Origin: Solanum dulcamara
Lineage: Eukaryota; Streptophyta; Magnoliopsida; Solanales; Solanaceae
Assembly: GCF_947179165.1 (NCBI RefSeq)
Contig: NC_077245.1
Location: 40,169,286-40,233,285 of the forward strand
Length of the DNA: 64,000 nt
Direction: 5' to 3'
Numbering within the stretch: the stretch's first letter is position 1; each line of letters opens with the position of its first letter. The notes beneath the pieces were generated by a model. It searched no databases. It saw only the letters and a program-made list of their open reading frames with translations, and had not been told where the DNA came from. Below are positions 34,751 to 46,250 of this stretch, piece by piece. A program made the position numbers and the translations under genes.

Positions 34751-35196
34751 GAGTGGAAGGAAAGAGATATGTATAACGCTTCATCATGTCTAATTCTGCT
34801 TCCCACGTAGCACTCTCTACTTGTTGATTCCTCTATAATACTTTGACGGATGCAACATCTTTATTTCTTAACTTCTTCACTTGCCGGTCTAAAATCTCAA
34901 TCGGGACATCCTCATAAGTCAAATTCTCTTCAATACTTACATTCTCCATTGACACAATAGAATTTGGATCACCCACAAACTTCCTCAACATTGACATATG
35001 AAATACCAGATGAACCAAAGCCAACTCAAGTGGCAAGTCTAACTCATATGCTACTTTGCCAATGCTCTTCAATATTTTATAGGGTCCTATATATCTAGGG
35101 CTCAACTTCCCCTTCTTAACAAACTACATTACCTATTTCATAGGTGAAATCTTTAAATACATCATATCATCCACATCAAATTTAAGCTCTCTCTTT
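34751..35196 (-). pseudogene. E4 integrase C-terminal domain and chromodomain-like tail
   Basis: The open stretch 34833-35105 reads MSPRYIGPYKILKSIGKVAY (GPY/F module), HLVFHMSMLRKFVGDPNSIV, then DVPIEILDRQVKKLRNKDVA. After a stop the frame continues with NQQVESATWEAELDMMKRY and YLFPS to about 34751, the chromodomain-like end. The piece at 35106-35196, joining it to the core, has a stop and a probable frame change. Confidence 0.85.
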
Positions 35197-35802
35197 CTAG
35201 TGTCCATATAGGACTTTTAACGACTTTGAGCCATTTTCAAATTTTTTTCTTATGAGCCTTACTTTCTCCATTGCATCAATTACAAAATCGGGACCAATCA
35301 ATTCCATCTCACCTACTTCAAACCATCCCACCGGAGACCTATATCTTCTCTCGTACATGGATTCAAAAGGAGCTATTTGGATGCTAGAGTGATAACTATT
35401 ATTATAAGCAAACTCAATCGATGGCAAATGGTCATCCCAACATCCTTTAAGATCAATCACACAATATCTTAACATATCCTCTAAGGTTTGAAATGTTCTT
35501 TCGGCTTGTCCATCGATTTGAGGATGGAAAATGGTACTTAGCTTGACTTTAATACCAAGACCTTTCTGAAATGACTTCCAAAAATATAAACTAAATTGAG
35601 TACATGTATTCGATATAATCGATAAAGGAACACCATGAAGTTTCACAAGTTCATGAATGTACAACTTAGCATAGTCTTCGGCACCATAAGAAGTCTTGAC
35701 CTGTAGAAAATGTGTCAATTTGGTCATTTGGTCCACAATGACCCAAATAGAATCATGTTTTCTTCCAGTACGAGGCAAACCTATGACAAAGTCCATATTC
35801 AC
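35197..35802 (-). pseudogene. E4 integrase core, one catalytic Asp lost
   Basis: This 201-residue open stretch starts MNMDFVIGLPRTGRKHDSIW. First Asp: WVIVDQMTKLTHFL. The second catalytic position, normally 'SIISDRGTQF', reads SIISNTCTQF, so Asp is replaced by Asn (GAT to AAT on the coding strand) and two neighbours differ. Glu is present in DGQAERTFQTLEDML. The continuation FAYNNSYHSSIQIAPFESMY, then RSPVGWFEVGE, is standard. The loss of an Asp predicts no strand-transfer activity. Confidence 0.92.
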
Positions 35803-36840
35803 ATCTTCCCACTTCCATGTAGGAATTTTAATTTCTTAAGCTAGACCTCTCAGCCTTGATGCGCAACTTTCAGTTGTTGACAATTTGGACACTTAGCCAC
35901 AAACTCCGTTATGTCCTTCTTCATACCATTCCACCAATACACTTCTCTTAAGTCACGATACATCTTTGTGGATCCCGGAAGAATTGAATACTGAGAATTA
36001 TGGGCCTTATTCAATATCAACTCTCTCAATCCATCAACATTTGGAACAAACAAATGACCTTGGTAATGTAGTACCTCATCTTCTCCTAGGGAGTAAGCCT
36101 CAACAAATTTTTCGGCAACCTACTTCTTCAATTAGATCAAAATTGAATCATTGTCTTGTTTGGCCTTAACATCTGATGCAAGACATGATTCCGAACCATT
36201 ATGTATACGAACGCCTGCATCATTGGAATCAACCAAATGCATACCTAAACGTGCCAATCTATGGACCTCTTTAACCAATTCCCTTTTATCTCCCTCAACA
36301 TGTGCAACACTACTCATAGACAACCAACTAAGGGCATCGGCTACAACATTTTCCTTACCCTGATGGTACAATACGCTCATGCCATAGTCTTTTAGGAGTT
36401 CAAGCCACCTCCTTTGCCTAAGGTTCAAGTCTCTTTGAATAAACATATATTTCAAGCTTCTGTGGTCGGTAAACACATCAACATGCACCCCATAAAGATA
36501 ATGGAGCTAAATTTTCAACGCAAACACAACTGCCGTAAGTTCAAGATCATGGGTTGGATAGTTCTTTTCATGCACTTTAAGTTTTCTAGAGGTATAGGCT
36601 ATAACCTTACCATGTTGCATTAAGACATAACCCAAACCAACACATGAAGCATCACAATAAACAACAAACTGATGACCGAACCTTCAGGCAATGTCAAGAT
36701 AGGAGCCGACGTAAGACGATCCTTCAATATTTTGGAAACTTTTCTCACATTCTTCTAACCATTGGAATTTTGTCTTCTTTTGTGTCAACTTAGTTAAAGG
36801 CGAAGCAACAGATGAGAACCATTCAAAAAATCTTCTGTAG
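35803..36840 (-). pseudogene. E4 RNase H and integrase zinc domain
   Basis: The integrase zinc domain is at 35850-36053 (HNSQYSILPGSTKMYRDLRE, WWNGMKKDI, CPNCQQLKVAHQG, with H-H-C-C intact). The C-terminal RNase H and linker are at 36132-36488 ([47 protein letters not shown]). The N-terminal RNase H (36489-36840) has stops but still shows the [12 protein letters not shown] and [20 protein letters not shown] regions. Stops separate the three pieces. Confidence 0.88.
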
Positions 36841-36847
36841 TATCCTT

Positions 36848-37733
36848 CTAAGCCCAAAAAGCTTCAAATGTCTGAAGGAGATAATGGTCTAGGCCAATTC
36901 TTAACCGCCTCCATTTTTTTGGATCTACTTTAATTCCATCACTAGACACCACATGGCCAAGAAATGCAACCTCCCTTAGCCAAAATTCACACTTACTAAA
37001 TTTAGCGAATAATTTCTTTTCTCTCAATTTTTGCAACCTAATCCTCAAGTGACCTATATGATCTTCCTCATTTTGAGAATAAATTAAGATATCATCAATG
37101 AACACCACTACAAACATGTCCAAATATGGCTTGAAAATATGATTCATCAAATCCATGAATATAGCGGGAGCATTAGTCAAATCAAATAACATTACTACAA
37201 ATTCATAATGACCATACCTTATCTGGAGAGCTATTTTGGGAATATCACACTCCCTTACCCTCAATTGATGATAACCGGAATAGGGGTCAATCTTTGAAAA
37301 GTAGCTTGCTCCTTATAATAGATCAAACAAGTCATCTATCCTTGGAATTGGATATTTGTTCTTTATGGTGACCTTATTCAATTGTCGGTAGTCTATACAC
37401 ATTCGGAGTGAACCATCCTTTTTCCTAACAAATAACACGAGAGCATCCCATGGTGAAATACTCGGTCTTACCCTTATCCAACAAATCCTTCAATTGTTCC
37501 TTCAACTCCTTAAGTTCCATTGAAGCCATACGGTAAGGAGGAATAGAAATAGGTTGGGTATCGGGAAGGAGATCTATGCCAAAGTCAATTTCCCTTTCGG
37601 GAGGGATACCGGGCAAATCATCGGGAAACACATCGAAGAACTCATTAACTATAGGGACCGACTCAAGAGTAGGAGTTTTGGAATCGATGTACCTAACTCG
37701 CACAATATGATAAATACACCCTTTGGAAATCAT
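36848..37733 (-). pseudogene. E4 reverse transcriptase, catalytic FIDD intact
   Basis: The N-terminal part 37425-37733 reads [20 protein letters not shown] and [17 protein letters not shown], then loses frame. The catalytic part 36848-37264 reads [35 protein letters not shown] and [18 protein letters not shown], keeping both Asp residues, followed by [20 protein letters not shown]. The middle (37265-37424) is readable only with stops. This is the only copy of the RT motif in the window that keeps both catalytic Asp residues. Confidence 0.92.
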
Positions 37734-38229
37734 TTTTCTGGCCTTAATGCATGAGATGAATCGACCCTTAACGACTTAATCAATGCCCTTCCATTCAAGA
37801 ATAGGCTCATTAGGAAAGTGAAAATTATCCACACGAGTCCTACAATATATGGATGCGTAAGCGGCATGTAACTAATCCATACCAAGAATGATGTCAAAAT
37901 CAGTCATATCAAGTTCAACAAGGTCACATGGAATAACTCTGTACAAGGCCCATATGGGATAATTTCTATAAGATCTCTTGGCTAATATCGAATCACCAAT
38001 AGGAGTATAAACCGAAAAGGGTTCTATTAACACCTCAGGGCGCACATCAAATCTCATAGCAATATATGGAGTAACAAAAAACAAGTTGGCACCTGGATCA
38101 AGCAATACATAAACATCAAAGTTAAAGATTGTAACATACTTGTGGCCACATCGGGAGCCTCCTCAACCTCTTGTCTAGCATGAAGATCATAGAATCAGTT
38201 GTTGCATTGGCCACCCTTAGGTTGAGCTT
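37734..38229 (-). pseudogene. E4 aspartic protease
   Basis: The open stretch 37872-38105 reads MLDPGANLFFVTPYIAMRFD and later ELDMTDFDIILGMD. The retropepsin loop is D-P-G-A with the catalytic Asp present. Sequence between here and RT (37734-37871) continues the fold but contains stops. Confidence 0.85.
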
Positions 38230-39290
38230 GGGTGCCTTGTTGTACTTAGCCTCTTAGAGGAAGACCTTCTCCACCCTTGCTGGAAACAAGACGGCACTCG
38301 GATAGATTATGACCCATCTTGCCACATCCATAGCAAGCACCCGTTCCCATCAAGCACTTTCCTCCATGATGCTTTCCACACTTTGCACACTTAGGAAAAG
38401 AAGGGTTACTAGCATTTACACCTCCTTCTCCTTGAGCTAAAATGGTACCCTATCCTTAGCAAACTTCTTCCCCGAGATTTGGCCTTGATGAGAGCGTCCA
38501 CTACTACTAACAGTCCTAGAATTGGAGAACCCACCTTCATACCGAGCCCTCTTAGAATTTCTCATCCTTATTTCCTTGATATTTTCTCCTTCAATTTGTT
38601 CAGCAAAAGTCATGAGCCGATATATGTCCATCTCCTTAACAAGCATAGCAGTGCGACATTCCTTAGCAACCAAGTCAGACACCCCCGATATGACTTTACT
38701 CATTCGGGCACGTGGATCGGCAACCATTGACGGAGCATACTAGGATAGCTTAGTAAACTTGAGGGCAGAGTCCCTCATCCCTCTATTGCTTTGTCGAAGA
38801 TTTATGAACTCCAATACATAGCCTCCCTTAACTCAAGTGGGAAAAAGTGATCAAGGAAAGCAAGTTTGAAATCTTCCCATTCAATAGGACCTTTATCCAC
38901 CCTCTCCAACTTCCATTGAGTGTACCATATTTGAGCAATACCCTTAAATTGGTAAGCCGCCAACTCCGCTTTTTTCTTCCGAAGTCACCCCCATAATACT
39001 CACTATTTTATAGACCTCATCAATGAACTCTTGAGCATTCTCATCAACTTTTGAGCCATGAAACTCCAGAGGGTTCATTCATGCAAAGTCTCTTACTCTT
39101 GAGGATGGAGTAGGAACATTAAGAGGAGTCACAACACCTTGGTTGGTCACCCTCGGGCTAGCATAGTAATGGTTTGGAACTCTGCATTAGGCACTTGGTC
39201 CGATAGAGGACCATTTTCTTGAGGAACCGGGGGAACTTGGGCTTCATTAACATTATATCCCCTTGGAAATATTGGTCTTCTTGGAGACAT
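38230..39290 (-). pseudogene. gag: E4 gag with two zinc knuckles
   Basis: The start is the ATG at 39290 (MSPRRPIFPRGYNVNEAQVP). Stops appear after about 47 and 53 codons. The capsid region (about 38720-39060) is broken. The open stretch 38437-38727 holds the end of the capsid domain (ECRTAMLVKEMDIYRLMTFA, EQIEGENIKE). The nucleocapsid has two metal-binding motifs: CAKCGKHHGGKC (about 38354-38392) and CYGCGKMGHNLSEC (about 38292-38336). A double knuckle, compared with one in E1, marks E4 as a different lineage. Confidence 0.85.
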
Positions 39291-39497
39291 CTTTCTAAAA
39301 ATCCCAAAGAAAGACCGTTAGGGAAAACAAATCTTACTGTAAAGTCTATAGCACGATATGGATCATGAAAGAAGTGAGAATTCCTAATATGTCTTATAGC
39401 CTCCTACTCATAAATGTGGTGCGCTTTACACCCACGAATAAGGCTCTACTTAAAGCGGCATGTTGGTCACCCTAGGATACTTGAAAAAGAACATTGT

Positions 39498-39509
39498 GCT
39501 TTGATACCA
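39498..39509 (-). other. E4 primer binding site
   Basis: The minus strand reads TGGTATCAAAGC, one base from the initiator-Met complement TGGTATCAGAGC. It lies four bases inside the 5' LTR. Confidence 0.85.
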
Positions 39510-39513
39510 AGTT

Positions 39514-41545
39514 GGTCACGACCCGACCTAGGGCCTAGTCGTAACATGGTGATTGAAACCCCGAAGGGCTCCAACCAAGACTTGTGTATATATCATAAGA
39601 ATTCATAAGGTAAAGAAAAATAGAAAACATCACAAGAGAGTCTAAACCATGAATAGTAAATGAAGAATGTCACATGACAATATGACTCAAAATATTTGTC
39701 CAACTAGATGCCTCTACTCATGAATAAGTGCAGGGGCTAAGACATGTTCCTAGCTCACCCTCAATAAGAAACATAGCAAAAGCCTTTGAAAATAATAACT
39801 AACTCGATAACTAGTCCATGATAAATGAGGACTCACCACAACCATTGGATAGGAAAGCTTAACTAGCCACATAAATGAGTGTGATCTTCAACCTCAATTC
39901 CTACATTATGAGACAATGTAGGAAAAATTATGCATTAGTACGTTAGAATACAATAGTCAAGAAAATCACATGGTAAGATGAGATACGTAAAGACATGAGA
40001 AAATCATATTGACCAAAGCATTTAAAAAGCAAAATTTAAAATCCTATACCTAAGAGATCATACATATGTGGGATAGGAACCATAACCGACAATAAGACCA
40101 TGCGAGCTATAACATGGAATCTCGTTGTCTTCCCATATAATAAATAAAAAGAGAAATCTACTTTCCAAGGTAGACTCTACCCCGCTAAGTAGGTCATGCA
40201 TATTCTATATGTAGATCCACTAGCTAGGCCAGGAAGGCAATCCTACGGTGGTACGTAGTTATGAGATAAGAGACTTTATATAAGGACCCCATATTTTGAG
40301 CCCCTACCTCAAGTCCACATTCGGTGCTAAGTCAAATCCTATGTAATACATACATAGCATAGAAATTATAATTTCATATATCATAGTCATTATCATAGGT
40401 TTGAAATCATAGAGTAGCTCATTTTCATAACATACTTGTAATGTGAGAATTGTCCTTTCATAATTACAATCATAATTGCATAATTCATATCGTTTGGCCT
40501 TAGGTCACCACAAAGGGCCCTAAGTCACCTTACTTCATAACTTGCATAAAATTCATACCTTTAAAACATACTTATAGTCAATGATCATAATTGAAATACG
40601 TAATCATAATTCATACTTGGAAATTCATGATCATAGATTATACTTGAAATTTAGGTAAGACATGAATGCATGATCAATTGATTTGAAAATCATGTAGTTG
40701 ACTTAAAAACATGCGTGATCATAAACTTTATATCAACTCATACATAACTCATATACATAATATCATTAGGAAGTATAATTGAAAATACTCATAATTTTCA
40801 TTATGAACCCTAGAGATCAAGATAGGAGAATTCATGGGAAAACTCTTCAATTCAATGCAATAACCATCAATTTATATCAAAATAGACTCATGATCATACT
40901 TTGAATTATAATTCATGTAATAGGAGTAGAGATCATAAAATCCATAAAATACCATACTTTAATTTGATAGAAAACTTGAGAAATTGATTGGGTTTCATGG
41001 ATTAAAGGATCCATGAATTAATACTCACATACCTTAAGTGAGAACACCAAATAATTTAGAAGAATTTGAGAGTTTTGATGGAGAGCTTGAATGAATTTAC
41101 TTGAAGTCTTCAATGGAGTCCTTGAGAGTCTTTTGTAGAGTAAAAAATATTTGAGTAGGTGAATTGTAGAAGAATGAATAGAATTAGAGGTTTAGGTTAA
41201 TTTATAGAGTTGAATTAGGTCCTAAAACCGTCTGGGTTCATTATCTAACAATTTAGAGAAAAGTCTAAAGTACCCTTACTAAAAACTAAATTCGGGCAAA
41301 AACACACTACCAGGTCTGCGACGTGGACTTGTCGCAGACCTTAATGGTTTACGCAGTTCCTTGATAAATCTATCCTTCGATCTGCGGATCCTAAAAATCC
41401 ACCGAGGCTATTTTCCTATGGGTTTTGAACCCCTGATCGATATTCGGCACTCAGTTTTCCAAAAAGATTAAGGATAACGCATTACTTGAGCGGCCTACCC
41501 TAAGGCATTCTTAAGGCACTTATGAGCATTTTGAGGGATTTTACA
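39514..41545 (-). repeat. E4 5' LTR, about 2032 bp
   Basis: It is a direct repeat of 32387-34490, with the minus-strand start TGTAAAATCCC at 41545 and its end at GTCGTGACC near 39514. The palindromic-word region at 41310-41345 retains TCTGCGACGTGGA and TTGTCGCAGACC, and lacks the second copy seen in the 3' LTR. Confidence 0.93.
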
Positions 41546-41550
41546 ACCTC

Positions 41551-42560
41551 GATAGTCAAAACCTCACTCGATCACCTCCACCGGATGATCAACTCTTGAA
41601 TTTAATGCCTGAAATGACAACCCACTATCAAGAATTAAACATACGCATCACAAGGAGTCCAATGACACCCATATTTAGTAGGTTTCAAAACCGGGGGTAA
41701 AATAATCTAAAAATTGATCATTTTCGAAAAGGGTCAAATCTAGAATTTTATTGTAAAATCACATTCTACAAGTAATAAGAAACTTATGGTTGAAAAACCC
41801 TTAAAAATAGAGTTCGAAATGAATTAGAAATCACCATTCTCCTTAGGTTCAGATTAGGGAAGAAAACAAAACAATTTGGGGTTTGAAACTAAAGATTAGG
41901 AGTTGAAATCATGAGATAAACGATGGAATATGAAAGATTTTAGTGAAATATTATACCCCATGAAATTACTCGAAGAACTCTCTCCAAAATCACCCCAAGA
42001 AACTCAAAAAGGGTAAAAATGGAGTTTCTCCCAAAGTTGAACACTGTTCAGGTGGAACTGTGCATCGCGATCGTGATCCACTAATGTTCGGGATCGTGAA
42101 GGACGCGAGAAGAAAAGTCTATCACGATTGCAAACCACCCTTCGCGATCGTGAAGACCACAATCTTAACTCATCGCGATCACGTGGCCTAAGATCCTGAT
42201 CGCAATTGACAAATGTGACTGTACCAGAAACCAGCAAAATCCCAAACTCAAATTCTCTGATCAAACCCTCGGGATTTATTCGGAATCCCATACACATAAA
42301 CCTTATATGCACTCCTACTAAATTTGACCTTTTGGATTCAATGAAAACATCACAATTTGAATTCAAGGTCTCCTTGATTTGAAATCCGATAAGTCATAAT
42401 TAAACTAGTTTCGGCACTTCAAATACTCAAAATACCCTCAAAACCTCTAAAAATTACAACAAAGCCATTTCTAGTATTAGAATCACCCCCTCCCCCTCCC
42501 CTCCCAAAACCAATAGAGTCATAAGAAATTTAATTCGAGTCTCCAAAGTCAATTTTTTGA
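41551..42560 (-). repeat. M2 3' LTR, part b
   Basis: It continues part a after E4. The first 150 bp match 63854-64000 and the rest matches M1 LTRs block by block (TCGGGATTTATTCGGAA, the AAACCTTATATGCA block, AAAATACCCTCAAAACCTC). The minus-strand LTR start is missing: homology stops near 42550 and RNase H begins, so the deletion junction is there. It carries a palindromic-word array at 42064-42200 based on TTCGCGATCGTGAA. CCCCCTCCCCCTCCCCTCCC at 42486-42505 is a local C-rich run. Confidence 0.82.
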
Positions 42561-42599
42561 CAAAAGGCCAAAATGCTATGATGTGTAGAATTATCAAGT

Positions 42600-43960
42600 C
42601 GGAACAATTACCTAGCCAATGAATGAACCTCCAATGCAAAAGGCATCTCATCCGCCTTAAGGAAGGTCAAACTACCCATACTAGATGCTTTGCGACTCAG
42701 GGCATCTGCTACCACATTAGTTTTGCCTGAATGATAAACAACGGTGATGTCATAGTCTTTCAATAACTCCAACCACCTACACTACCTCATGTTCATATTC
42801 GGCTTATAAAAAATATACTTAAAGCTACGGTGGTCATTGAAGACCTCACAGTGCACACCATATAGATAGTGCCTCCATAACTTCAGACCAAACATCACCG
42901 CTGCCACCTCTAAGTCGTGGGTAGGATAGTTCTTCTTATGTACCTTCAATTGTCAAGAATCATAAGCTACAGCTCTACCCTTTTGCATCAATACACCACC
43001 CAAGCCAACTCCCAAAGCATCATAAAACACAATAAAGGCCACACCCTCCTTGGGTAAAGCTAGAATAGGTGTTGAAGTCAATAACGCCTTGAGCTTTTGA
43101 GAGCTCATCTCACACTCATCAATCCATTGAAATGCCACGGTCTTTTGAGTTAGCCTAGTCAATAGACCTGTAATAGAAGAGAATCCCGAAACAAACTGAT
43201 GATAATAGTCTGCAAACCAATAAAACTCTGAATCTTGATAATTGAAGTAGGCCTAACCCAATCACGAACCACTTCAACCATGGTCGGATAGACCATAATA
43301 CCATCCTTGGTCACCACATGACCCAGGAATGCCACGGACTCGAGCTAAAACTCACATTTGGAGAATTTTTCATACAACTTCTCCTCTTTCAATCTCTAAA
43401 GGACTCTCCTTAATTGACTAACATGGTCCCCCTCATTCTTGGAATAAACCAAGATGTCATTAATAAATAGAATCACAAATGAGTCCAAATAAAGCTAAAA
43501 TAGCCAATTCATCAACTCCATAAAAGTAGACGGGGCATTAGTCAACCCGAAGAACATAGCCACAAACTTATAATGCCCGTAACGAGTTCTGAATACAGTC
43601 TTTAGGATGTCAGATTCCCAAACTCTTACTTGATCGTAACTCGACCTCAAATCAATTTTCGAGAACACCGATACACTCTGAAGCTGGTCAAATAAATCAA
43701 TAATGTGAGGAAGAGGATACTTGTTCTTGATAGTGACTTTGTTCAACTGTCGATAGACAATACACATCCTCATAGTACCTTCTTTCTTCTTCACAAATAA
43801 GATCGGTACACCCCACGACAATACACTAGGCCAAATAAACCCCTTCTTTAATAAATCCTCTAATTGTTCTTTCAACTCCGTCAGAGCCATCCAATAAGGA
43901 GAAATAGAGATAGGTTTGGTTACCGGCTCCAAATCAATCACAAAATTAATATCACAGTCA
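42600..43960 (-). pseudogene. M2 RT and RNase H
   Basis: RNase H: 42953-43162 (DECEMSSQKLKALLTSTPIL, FIVFYDALGVGLGGVLMQKG) and a decayed C-terminal part to 42600 ([29 protein letters not shown]). RT: 43495-43941 reads [72 protein letters not shown] and [14 protein letters not shown]. The catalytic FIDD reads FIND near 43455, the same Asp-to-Asn change as in E1. No integrase follows; the next sequence is LTR. Confidence 0.88.
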
Positions 43961-44339
43961 AGAGGAACACTCGCAAGTTTGTAGAAATCACATCCATAAA
44001 CTCTCTCACCACCCTAATAGTGTCTAAAGGGTATGACTCCTTAGTGAGATAACGGACATGAGACAAATAAGATAAACAACCCTTATCTATCATATGATGA
44101 GCACGCATATAAGATATCACCCCAGGATACAAACTCGAATACCTAATATCATATCAAAATCAAGCATGTCTAATAAAATCAAGTCTACACGGGTCTCTCT
44201 ACCCACAAATATCACCAAACACCTCTGATATACCCGATCCACCACTAAGGACTCACCTACTAAGGTAGAAATAGTAAGAGGCTCACACACATAATCACTA
44301 CCCATATCAAAATAGGTCCACATATAAGAATAGGTAGAC
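43961..44339 (-). pseudogene. M2 protease, downstream half
   Basis: The open stretch 44117-44356 includes STYSYMWTYFDMGSDYVCEP, TISTLVGESLVVDRVYQRCL, VDLILLDMLDFDMILGI. The residues just before it (the catalytic D-x-G) are on the far side of the T insertion at 60850, so the miniature element landed inside the active-site loop. Continues toward RT through 43938-44132 ([29 protein letters not shown]). Confidence 0.88.
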
Positions 44340-44344
44340 ACTGG

Positions 44345-44839
44345 TATTTGCAACAAATTTTAATGTGATAGAAAAACAAATTACAATCACAAATAAAATA
44401 TGAATAAACATAATTTTATTAATAAATAGGTGGATACAAATCTATTTGTTCCCTTCATTCTTCTCTCCTTAGATATTATCTGTGATTCGAGGGTCGTTAG
44501 TGGCATATTTCTTGAACTAGAATGATTTGGATTTGATCTTCATCGTGATCGTGTCCATTAGTGTCGTATTTCTCAAATTAGCCAAGATGACTTGAACTTG
44601 ATCTCCATGAAAGGATTTTTGGATCTTCTTGAAGTGTTTGAGTATCAAGAAGAATTTGGCATATATTGATCTCTTTATAAATATTTCATGAATTTATGGA
44701 ATTTTTGAGATAGCTTTTCATGGAAATATAATACCCTTTATGTAGGCATGAATTAGGGTTTAGGATAGAGTATCCTCTAAGCAACCCTAACTGAAATATG
44801 ACTTGTCTTTTAAAGTCCTACAAAATTTCAATGTCTACA
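44345..44839 (-). repeat. T LTR L1, 495 bp
   Basis: Plus-strand start TATTTGCAAC, end ATGTCTACA. It matches L3 (60352-60849) along its whole length, including AATAAAATATGAA, the GAGGGTCGTTAGTGGC block, TTCTTGAAGTGTTTGA and the AGGCATGAATTAG block. No reading frame of note. Confidence 0.85.
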
Positions 44840-45007
44840 AATGCCCCCTACTTCATGGTTTGTTGGAGTGTAGACTTGATGAAGCTCAAAGAAGAGGCTT
44901 GAAGTACTCAATCTTCCACCTTCGCGATTATGTGGCTTCAAATTTGCATATTTGATTTATGAGAGCAGAGATCAAGGGCAGATCTAGACCCACCAGGCAT
45001 GCCAATT
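44840..45007 (-). other. T internal segment I1, 168 bp
   Basis: On the minus strand it runs from AATTGGCATGCCTGGTGG (primer-site position, ending on the complement of a tRNA CCA end but not initiator Met) to GAAGTAGGGGGCATT, a purine-rich tract adjoining L1. Its twin I2 at 60184-60351 is exactly the same length. Confidence 0.75.
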
Positions 45008-45111
45008 TGTTTACAACAAATTTTAATGTGATAGAAAATAAAGAGCAATCACAAATAAAATATGAAGAAACATAATTTTATTTATAGAAAAATATGGGTA
45101 CAATTTTGGTT
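45008..45111 (-). repeat. T LTR L2, left part
   Basis: First 104 bp of the middle LTR (TGTTTACAACAAATTTTAAT...), cut at 45111 by the solo LTR S. The matching remainder is at 59924-60183. Confidence 0.82.
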
Positions 45112-45964
45112 TGTCATGACCTAATTTCTCAATTCATGATGGCACCTACTATGATCCACTAGTAGGCAAGCCAACTCATATTCCACAACTGCGAGTAATG
45201 GGATATCAAGGTGGAAGACTTGCAATACAATCTAAAACAGTAAAGAAATAATATGAGAATACATGAACGAGCGGAAAAAACTAAATATATACAATCTAAA
45301 AAGATCCCTCCCAGAACCTAAAAGTCACAAGTATAGAGCTACTAGTAAAAAGAGTACAAGTCCCAAAACTGAACCACGAAAACAGAGTTGTCTCAAAAGT
45401 CAAAAGACAGACAAAATATATATAGAGAGGGAGATGGGTAAATCAGGGATGCAATATGCTCACACTCGGATCACAACCGCAGCTGGCTCAAATCAACGCC
45501 GGTAGCTAGTACTTGAACCTGCATCACGAAAATAAATGCAGAGTGTAGTATGAGTACCAAAACAATAGGTACCCAATAGGAATTACAGGCCTACTGAGAA
45601 AGATAAGCAAAAATAAACTCAAGTGTGAGTAAATGACCACAACCAAAGACAGGGCAGAAGTAAATATACGTATGTACACGAGCGTACTAAACAAATAAAA
45701 AGGCAGAGTCTAACTAAATTCGTTGGGCTCCCATAAACTCGATAGGTACGCTCGTGTATAAGTATAAGGTAACCACCTGTACGAACTCCCATAAGCCCGA
45801 TAGGTGCAAGAAAAGCTGAAGTAAAATGTATAGAGCCAAAAGGATTCCAATAATATCACCATTTCCCAAACTTGAACCAAACCATTCCCAAACTCTAATA
45901 CCTTAACCCAAAGCTGAGGGCAGATAAAGACTCAAACCGAAGACTCATTAGGGAATAAGGAATT

Positions 45965-46250
45965 GAACCACGTGTAAGCTGGACCACGAACTTCAACTGG
46001 GTAACTATAGCTAATGAGTCGACATGAGTAAGCTAGACCACGAACTTTAACCGGGTAATTATAGATACGGGTTCGAACACAGTTAATCTAGACCTCGCAC
46101 TTTAATTGGGTATCTATAGCTAAGGAACCTGAACACAAGTAAGCTAGACCACGAACTTCATCTGAGTAACTATAGCTAAGGAACCGGACACAAGTAAGCT
46201 AAACCATGGGCTTGAACCGGGTATTTATACCTAAGAGCTCGAATTGAATT
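45965..46250 (-). repeat. Five-copy tandem repeat, about 55 bp, in S
   Basis: The core TAAGCTAGACCACGAACTT recurs at 45975, 46029, 46084, 46140 and 46195 (plus-strand positions of TAAGCT or TAATCT), a period of 54-56 bp. Copies are diverged. A tandem array of similar period occurs in the E1 LTR with unrelated sequence. Confidence 0.85.

Larger units (their letters stand above)
32387..41545 (-). mobile_element. E4: near full-length Ty3/Gypsy element, minus strand
   Basis: LTRs lie at 32387-34490 (3') and about 39514-41545 (5'), flanked by a perfect five-base duplication ACCTC (32382-32386 and 41546-41550). The order on the minus strand is primer site, gag with two zinc knuckles, protease, RT, RNase H, integrase, chromodomain-like tail and polypurine tract. 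The empty version of its target survives at 63849-63853 in the M2 5' LTR, where ACCTCGATAG is uninterrupted. It is broken by several stops and frameshifts, but its RT catalytic FIDD is intact. Confidence 0.95.

Noticed and set aside
38522..38743. Plus-strand frames overlapping E4 gag
   Set aside because: Antisense shadows of the gag coding sequence.
42004..42366. 120-codon minus-strand frame with many Arg/Asp (RDRD runs)
   Set aside because: The repeats are a translation of the CGCGATC palindromic words in the M2 3' LTR, not a protein.
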